Positions 5,520-10,512 of a stretch of DNA of 10,512 bases are shown here, piece by piece. The notes under the pieces are model-generated. The model was not told the origin of the DNA and searched no databases. It saw only the letters and a program-made list of their open reading frames with translations. How positions within the stretch are numbered: the first letter of the stretch is position 1; each line of letters starts with the position of its first letter. The stretch comes from Longilinea sp035560795 (GTDB taxonomy: Bacteria; Chloroflexota; Anaerolineae; Anaerolineales; Anaerolineaceae), in NCBI GenBank assembly GCA_035560795.1, contig DATMYV010000009.1:1-10512 (forward strand). The letters are read 5' to 3'. Both the position numbers and the translations under genes were made by a program.

Positions 5520-7670
5520 ATGACATTGAAGATTGAACTTGAAAAACCCACCTACCTCGATACAACCCAATCCTTTACTGAAAGGGCTAAGGATCTTGTG
5601 GCACGTCTCACCCTGGAGGAAAAAGTTAGCCTAATGAGTCATACTGCCAGGGGCGTTCCGCGATTAAACATACCCGCATATAACTATTGGAGCGAGGCAT
5701 TGCACGGCGTCGCCCGCAACGGGCGTGCCACCGTCTTTCCCCAGGCAATTGGCATGGCAGCAACCTGGAATAAGGAGTTGATTAAGAAAGTCGCATCCGC
5801 CATCAGTGATGAAGCCAGGGCAAAATACCATGCCGCGCTGCGGCGTAACGGTTATACCGATCAATACCAGGGATTAAACCTGTGGTCGCCAAACGTGAAT
5901 ATATTCCGCGACCCGCGCTGGGGGCGCGGACAGGAGACCTGGGGTGAGGATCCGTTCCTGACCGGCGAAATGGCATCTGCTTTCGTGAAGGGGTTGCAGG
6001 GCGATGATCCCAAATATCTCAAAACAGCTGCCTGTGCCAAGCACTTTGCCGTTCATTCAGGGCCCGAGAAAGACCGCCATCTTTTTAATGCGATTGTGAC
6101 CAAACGCGAATTGTATGATACCTACCTGCCGGCTTTCCATAAACTGGTCTCAGAGGCCAATGTAGAAGCGGTCATGGGCGCCTACAATCGCACATTGGGG
6201 GAACCCTGTTGTGCCAGTAAACTTCTCATCGAAGATATTCTGCGCGGCGAGTGGAATTTTCAGGGACATTTTGTCTCGGATTGCTTTGCTCTTTCCGATT
6301 TTCATCTCAACCACAAAATTACAAATGACGCGGCAGAATCTGCGGCTTTGGCCATCCAACATGGTTGCGACCTGGGATGCGACCATGTTTTCGATGAGAT
6401 TCCAGAGGCAATTTCGCGCGGTTTGATTAACGAAGCAGACGTGGATCGTGCCTTGGAACGCTCGTTATTGATTCGTTTTAAACTTGGCATGTTTGACCCA
6501 AGTGAAGCGGTTCCGTATGCATCCATCTCCATGGATGTGGTTGCCTGCGAAAAACATCGAAAACTGGCTTATCAAACCGCAACCGAATCAGTTGTATTGC
6601 TGAAAAATAAAAACAATCTTCTCCCGATAAAACCTTCGACAAAGAAAATCTTTGTTACCGGTCCCATTGCGACCAGCATAGAAGTGTTGCTTGGGAATTA
6701 TTACGGCTTCAATAATCAGATGATTACCTTGCTGGAGGGAATCACTGGCCGGATCCCGGAGGGCATGGGAATGGAATACCACCCCGGGGCTCCGTTGAAA
6801 CATCCCAGGGAGATCCAGCAAACCTGGGCACCAGGAATGGCCCAATCGGCAGATTTCGCAATTGTCTGTGCAGGCCTGTCCTCCTTCCTGGAAGGGGAAG
6901 AAGGCGAATCGCTCCTCTCGCCGCAAAACGGCGATCGCAGCAGCCTTTCGCTGCCGCCCAGTCAGATTGATTATATTAAAGAACTCTCAACCTATGGAAT
7001 AAAGATTGTGTTGGTGCTGACCGGCGGCAGTCCAATTGCCCTGGGCGAAATAGAAGAAATGGTGGATGCAATTCTGTTCATCTGGTATCCAGGCATGGAA
7101 GGCGGAAAGGCGGTTGCTGATGTGCTCTTTGGCGATATCTCGCCCTCCGGCAAACTGCCTTTGACCTTCCAAAAATCATTCGATCAACTGCCCGCTTTTG
7201 ATGATTACAGCATGAAGGGCCGGACCTATCGTTATATGACCGATGAGCCGGCTTATCCATTTGGTTTCGGATTAAGTTATACCCATTTCGAATTTACAGA
7301 TTTGCAGCTTGAAAAAATGGTGATCAACCCCGGCGATTCTCTCAATATCCGACTGATCGTAAGCAACATGGGCATTGTTAAAGCAGCCGAGGTCGTCCAG
7401 TTTTATTTGAGCGATATCCAGGCGTCCACGATCGTCCCGCTCCACCATCTGGTTGGTTTTGAGAAAATTGTCCTCGAAGCAGGGCAGAGTCAGATCGTTA
7501 AATTTACATTGACGCCGGAAATGATGTCGTTCTATAACGATAACGGGAAATTAACCCTCGAGCCCGGTGAATTTCAGTTGGAAGTGGGTGGCTGTTCGCC
7601 GGGCAGACGCGGACAGGAATTAGGAGCTCCAAAACCTGTTTGCGCTAAATTCATGCTAAACCAATCCTAA
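5520..7670 (+). CDS. GH3 glycoside hydrolase, probable cytoplasmic beta-xylosidase
   Basis: The 716-residue enzyme has the GH3 order: an N-terminal TIM-barrel domain (about 20-330), an alpha/beta sandwich domain (about 350-560) and an FnIII-like C-terminal domain (about 605-690). The substrate-binding motif KHFAVHSGPE lies at 174-183. The nucleophile is Asp254 in FVSDC; SDC with a neighbouring Cys is common in beta-xylosidases. The acid/base Glu should lie in the LEGEEGE cluster at 457-463, followed by GDR at 471-473 as in related xylosidases. There is no signal peptide, so the enzyme should act in the cytoplasm on imported oligosaccharides. TGAGGAG at 5508-5514 precedes the ATG. xylA starts 13 bases after the stop codon, which supports xylose as the product. 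Beta-glucosidase or arabinofuranosidase activity is not excluded. Confidence 0.88.
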   Translation: MTLKIELEKPTYLDTTQSFTERAKDLVARLTLEEKVSLMSHTARGVPRLNIPAYNYWSEALHGVARNGRATVFPQAIGMAATWNKELIKKVASAISDEARAKYHAALRRNGYTDQYQGLNLWSPNVNIFRDPRWGRGQETWGEDPFLTGEMASAFVKGLQGDDPKYLKTAACAKHFAVHSGPEKDRHLFNAIVTKRELYDTYLPAFHKLVSEANVEAVMGAYNRTLGEPCCASKLLIEDILRGEWNFQGHFVSDCFALSDFHLNHKITNDAAESAALAIQHGCDLGCDHVFDEIPEAISRGLINEADVDRALERSLLIRFKLGMFDPSEAVPYASISMDVVACEKHRKLAYQTATESVVLLKNKNNLLPIKPSTKKIFVTGPIATSIEVLLGNYYGFNNQMITLLEGITGRIPEGMGMEYHPGAPLKHPREIQQTWAPGMAQSADFAIVCAGLSSFLEGEEGESLLSPQNGDRSSLSLPPSQIDYIKELSTYGIKIVLVLTGGSPIALGEIEEMVDAILFIWYPGMEGGKAVADVLFGDISPSGKLPLTFQKSFDQLPAFDDYSMKGRTYRYMTDEPAYPFGFGLSYTHFEFTDLQLEKMVINPGDSLNIRLIVSNMGIVKAAEVVQFYLSDIQASTIVPLHHLVGFEKIVLEAGQSQIVKFTLTPEMMSFYNDNGKLTLEPGEFQLEVGGCSPGRRGQELGAPKPVCAKFMLNQS

Positions 7671-7683
7671 AAAGGAGTCTCTA

Positions 7684-8850
7684 ATGTCTGATTATTCACC
7701 AAAACCTGAGCACAAATTCACCTTTGGCCTTTGGACTGTTGGCAGTATTGGCCGTGATCCATTTGGTGGACCCGTGCGCGACGCGAAAACCCCGGCTGAT
7801 TTGGTTTACCTTCTCGGCGAGGTCGGCGCTTATGGTGTTAATTTCCACGATAACGACCTGATTCCCATTGACGCTTCGCCAGTCGAAGCCGAATCCATCA
7901 AAAGGGATTTTCGCAAAGCGTTGAAGGATACCGGCCTGGTCGTCCCCATGGCCACCACGAATCTCTTTTCGGATCCAATCTTTAAAGATGGCGCTTTTAC
8001 CAGTAATGACCCAAAAGTGCGTGCTTACGCCATTCAAAAGACCATGAAAGCCATCGACCTTGGGGTGGAATTTGGCGCCAAAATCTATGTTTTCTGGGGC
8101 GGTCGGGAAGGCGTTGAAACCGATTCCAGCAAAAGCGCGGTGGAATCGATCAAACGCAATCGGGATGCGATGAATTTCCTGTGCGAATATGCCCTGGATA
8201 ACCATTACGATCTCAAGTTTGCCCTGGAAGCCAAGCCAAATGAACCACGCGGCGATCTTTATAACCCGACCATTGGACATATGCTGGCCTTCCTTGACAC
8301 GCTGGACCATCCTGAAATGGTGGGGGTTAACCCCGAAGTGGCTCATGAGCATATGTCCGGGTTAAATTTCATGCACGGTGTTGCCCAGGCCTGGGAAGCT
8401 GGAAAGCTCTTCCACATTGACTTGAATGACCAATACGCTGGCCGTTACGATCAGGATTTGCGATTTGGCTCGCGCGATTTTAAGGCAGCTTTTTACCTGG
8501 TCAAATTCCTTGAAGACGTCGGCTACCAGGGATCGCGCCACTTCGATGCACACGCCTACCGGACGGAAGATTATGATGGTGTGAAGGATTTTGCCCGTGG
8601 CTGCATGCGGACCTATTTAATCCTGAAGGAAAAAGCCGCCCGCTTCAACGCTGATGAGGAAATTCAAGCCATCCTGGCGGAGATTAATGCGGAAGATCCT
8701 GCCTTGACAGGCTTGTTTGGAAGGTATACCGCTGAAAAAGCCAAAACGCTAAAAGGCCAGGTCTTTGACCGCGCAAAAATTTCCAGCCGCGGATTGAAAT
8801 ATGAGCGTCTCGATCAATTGACCGTGGAAATTTTGCTCGGCGTGCGATAA
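7684..8850 (+). CDS. xylA: Xylose isomerase, short (class I) type
   Basis: The enzyme interconverts D-xylose and D-xylulose using two divalent metal ions. Its length of 388 residues matches the short actinobacterial type rather than the roughly 440-residue class II enzymes. Active-site residues align with the Streptomyces enzyme shifted by one: His55 and Asp58 in FHDND, Trp138 in FWGGREG, Glu182 and Lys184 in LEAKP, Glu218 and His221 in NPEVAHEHM, Asp246 in HIDLND, Asp256 and Asp258 in RYDQD, and Asp288 in HFDAH. The substrate and metal ligands are therefore complete. A strong AAGGAG (7672-7677) lies six bases before the ATG. The gene follows the GH3 gene by 13 bases and precedes xylB, an arrangement that fixes the pathway role. 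A few enzymes of this family also isomerise glucose. Confidence 0.96.
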   Translation: MSDYSPKPEHKFTFGLWTVGSIGRDPFGGPVRDAKTPADLVYLLGEVGAYGVNFHDNDLIPIDASPVEAESIKRDFRKALKDTGLVVPMATTNLFSDPIFKDGAFTSNDPKVRAYAIQKTMKAIDLGVEFGAKIYVFWGGREGVETDSSKSAVESIKRNRDAMNFLCEYALDNHYDLKFALEAKPNEPRGDLYNPTIGHMLAFLDTLDHPEMVGVNPEVAHEHMSGLNFMHGVAQAWEAGKLFHIDLNDQYAGRYDQDLRFGSRDFKAAFYLVKFLEDVGYQGSRHFDAHAYRTEDYDGVKDFARGCMRTYLILKEKAARFNADEEIQAILAEINAEDPALTGLFGRYTAEKAKTLKGQVFDRAKISSRGLKYERLDQLTVEILLGVR

Positions 8851-8894
8851 CCAGGTAGTTGCCGGACAGGCACGTCCCCTAGAGTTGAGAGGTC

Positions 8895-8906
8895 GGAGGG
8901 CAATTG
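8895..8906 (+). promoter_or_regulatory. Ribosome binding site that decides the xylB start
   Basis: GGAGGG at 8895-8900 is followed after three bases by TTG at 8904. No ATG or GTG in this frame lies between the preceding in-frame stop and the conserved FLGLDIS motif, so this site fixes a non-ATG start. Confidence 0.7.
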
Positions 8907-10403
8907 GCTTATTTCCTTGGTCTGGACATTTCCACAACATCGAGTAAGGCCCTGATCATGGATGATCAGGGCAAAGTAATTGCGGTTGCATCATCACCGC
9001 ATACTTTGCAGTCGCCTAAACCGTTATGGTCTGAACAGGATCCGGCAGAGTGGTGGCATGCTGCCTCGGCCAGTATCAAGGCTGCATTGGAAAAAGCCGG
9101 AATTGGTGCTGAGAATATTGCAGCAATTGGCCTTACGGGCCAAATGCATGGATTGGTACTGCTGGATGAGGATGGTGCCGTGTTGCGCCCGGCCATTCTG
9201 TGGAATGATCAGCGCACTCAAAGCCAATGCGATGAGATCCATGCCAGGATTGGGAAACAAAAATTTATCCAGATCAGCGGAAATGTTGCCCTGACCGGCT
9301 TTACCGCCCCCAAGATCCTGTGGGTGAAGGAGAACGAACCCGAAGTCTATTCACGCACCGGGCATGTTCTGCTCCCCAAGGATTACATTCGCTACCGCCT
9401 GACCGAGGAATACGCCATGGACAAGGCCGACGGCTCGGGGACCGTGCTGTTTGACTTGAAGAAGCGTAATTGGTCCGATGAACTGCTGTCAGAATTGGAG
9501 ATTCCGCGTTCATGGATGCCGCCCACCTACGAAGGCAGCGAATTCACCGGGAGGGTGACAGCCGAAGCAGCCTCAGCGACCGGGCTGAAAGCAGGCACTC
9601 CTGTGGCGGCAGGAGGAGGCGATCAGGCTGCGGGTGCTGTTGGGGTTGGCGCAGTGGAAGCCGGCGTGGTTGCACTTACAGTTGGCACGAGCGGCGTTGT
9701 TTTTGCCACAACGCCTGCGCCATTAATTGAACCTGACGGACGGCTGCATGCCTTTTGTCACGCCGTACCTGGCATGTGGCACTTCATGGGTGTGATGCTA
9801 TCCGCTGCTGGCAGTTTGCAATGGTACCGTGACGCCATCGCGCCAGAGGTGAGCTTCGACGATCTCATTCGAGAAGCTGAGGCGATCCCGGCTGGAAGTG
9901 AGGGGTTGCAGTTCTTACCCTACCTGTCCGGAGAACGAACGCCGTATCCGGATCCTTTCGCGAGAGGCGCTTTCATTGGTTTGACCCTTCGCCATAACCG
10001 CGCTCATTTAACCCGGGCCGTGTTGGAAGGCGTGGCATTTGGATTAAAGGACAGCTTTACCTTGATTCAAAATGCCGGTCTGGGAGCGATAAGCCAAATT
10101 CGCGCCTCCGGCGGAGGGGTGAAGAGTGGGTTGTGGCGACAAATTCTTGCGTCCGTATTGAATGCTGAGCTCATCACCGTGAATACCACCGAGGGCGGGG
10201 CGTATGGGGCAGCCTTATTGGCTGGCGTTGGAGCTGGCGCATGGAGAGATGTTGTTTCTGCCTGTAAAACTTGCATCAAGGTTACGGGCAGCACACAACC
10301 GGATGCTGCCCAGGTGAAAGTCTATCAAAAAGCCTATCCAATCTATAAAGATCTTTACCCAAGATTAAAGGAAAGTTTTCGAGCGGACGCCGGATTGGAA
10401 TAA
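8904..10403 (+). CDS. xylB: Xylulokinase, TTG start
   Basis: The enzyme phosphorylates D-xylulose to xylulose 5-phosphate in the cytoplasm. The 499-residue FGGY-family kinase has the N-terminal nucleotide-binding signature FLGLDISTTSSKA with Asp8, the substrate motif GQMHG at 79-83, ILWNDQR at 98-104, catalytic Asp240 in GGGDQAAGA, the TVGTSG phosphate loop at 259-264, the LSGERTPYPDP motif at 341-351 and the ASGGG motif at 401-405. The TTG at 8904 was chosen because GGAGGG lies just upstream (8895-8900), and the first in-frame ATG, at 8958, would remove Asp8 and the first phosphate motif. The spacing of three to four bases is short. Together with the rare start codon, this may lower expression relative to xylA. 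Confidence 0.95.
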   Translation: MAYFLGLDISTTSSKALIMDDQGKVIAVASSPHTLQSPKPLWSEQDPAEWWHAASASIKAALEKAGIGAENIAAIGLTGQMHGLVLLDEDGAVLRPAILWNDQRTQSQCDEIHARIGKQKFIQISGNVALTGFTAPKILWVKENEPEVYSRTGHVLLPKDYIRYRLTEEYAMDKADGSGTVLFDLKKRNWSDELLSELEIPRSWMPPTYEGSEFTGRVTAEAASATGLKAGTPVAAGGGDQAAGAVGVGAVEAGVVALTVGTSGVVFATTPAPLIEPDGRLHAFCHAVPGMWHFMGVMLSAAGSLQWYRDAIAPEVSFDDLIREAEAIPAGSEGLQFLPYLSGERTPYPDPFARGAFIGLTLRHNRAHLTRAVLEGVAFGLKDSFTLIQNAGLGAISQIRASGGGVKSGLWRQILASVLNAELITVNTTEGGAYGAALLAGVGAGAWRDVVSACKTCIKVTGSTQPDAAQVKVYQKAYPIYKDLYPRLKESFRADAGLE

Positions 10404-10469
10404 TTTAAACTATCGTTCTTCCTGGCAATTGTTTTGGAAAGCCGGAAGAAACCGTAATTATCACCACTA

Positions 10470-10505
10470 AAACGTCTGGAGACAGGCGTTTGGAATGGTT
10501 TCCAA
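10470..10505. repeat. Two adjacent inverted repeats downstream of xylB
   Basis: The first repeat has a nine-pair stem at 10470-10478 with 10483-10491, including one G-T wobble, and the loop GAGA, a GNRA tetraloop. The second is a perfect TTGGAA/TTCCAA dyad at 10490-10495 with 10500-10505. They share bases 10490-10491, so both cannot form completely at once. A short run of T at 10508-10511 follows. They may form the operon terminator, or the TTGGAA dyad may be a regulator site for the next gene. The window ends too soon to decide. Confidence 0.4.
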
Positions 10506-10512
10506 GGTTTTC

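Noticed and set aside
7696..8352. A 218-codon open frame on the minus strand inside xylA
   Set aside because: It lies antisense to a gene with complete family motifs. Codon bias of the real gene opens the opposite frame, and the product shows no recognisable domain.
8958..8960. ATG at 8958 as the xylB start
   Set aside because: It would delete the first 18 residues, including Asp8 and most of the first phosphate-binding motif, and no good ribosome binding site precedes it.
1..10512. CRISPR array, insertion sequence or transposase gene
   Set aside because: No regularly spaced repeats, transposase-like frames or terminal inverted repeats were visible. The only sign of mobility is the tRNA half-gene.

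Overview
The window carries a catabolic locus for xylose and xylo-oligosaccharides. It sits directly beside what looks like the edge of a different, integrated piece of DNA. Codon use, moderate GC, and a lipoprotein whose Cys is followed by a Thr/Ala/Pro-rich linker suggest a Chloroflexota bacterium, probably Anaerolineae-like. This assignment is an inference from style, since no phylogenetic marker is present.

Left region (1 to about 656). The DNA is visibly more AT-rich than the rest. It begins inside the 3' part of a gene whose product carries an RNxxxH motif of the HEPN ribonuclease type (RNFGAH). About 255 bases without a convincing gene follow. At 615-656 lies the exact 3' half of a tRNA-Lys(UUU) gene, from the anticodon loop to the discriminator base, with no matching 5' half upstream. 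This is the footprint expected where an integrative element has recombined into a tRNA gene. The orientation places the element to the left and the older chromosome, including the xylose locus, to the right.

Regulatory region and regulator (817-1926). A near-consensus promoter (TTGACT, 17 bp, AATAAT) is overlapped by a perfect 36-bp palindrome at 843-878, followed by a LacI-family repressor. The layout suggests autoregulation and a local sugar-responsive switch.

Transport (1927-5419). A 180-base leader with stacked inverted repeats precedes a lipoprotein sugar-binding protein. A terminator-like hairpin follows it, then two CUT1-type permease genes. No ATPase gene is present, so a shared ATPase encoded elsewhere is likely.

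Catabolism (5520-10403). A GH3 glycosidase without a signal peptide, a short-type xylose isomerase and a xylulokinase with a TTG start follow on the same strand. The inferred pathway is import of short xylo-oligosaccharides, cytoplasmic hydrolysis to xylose, isomerisation to xylulose and phosphorylation to xylulose 5-phosphate for the pentose phosphate pathway. All catalytic residues I could place in XylA and XylB are intact. Two adjacent inverted repeats close the window.

The sugar operon is well formed but of a known type. The features most worth attention are the HEPN-like gene beside the tRNA-Lys half-gene, the 36-bp operator and the structured leader of the binding-protein gene.
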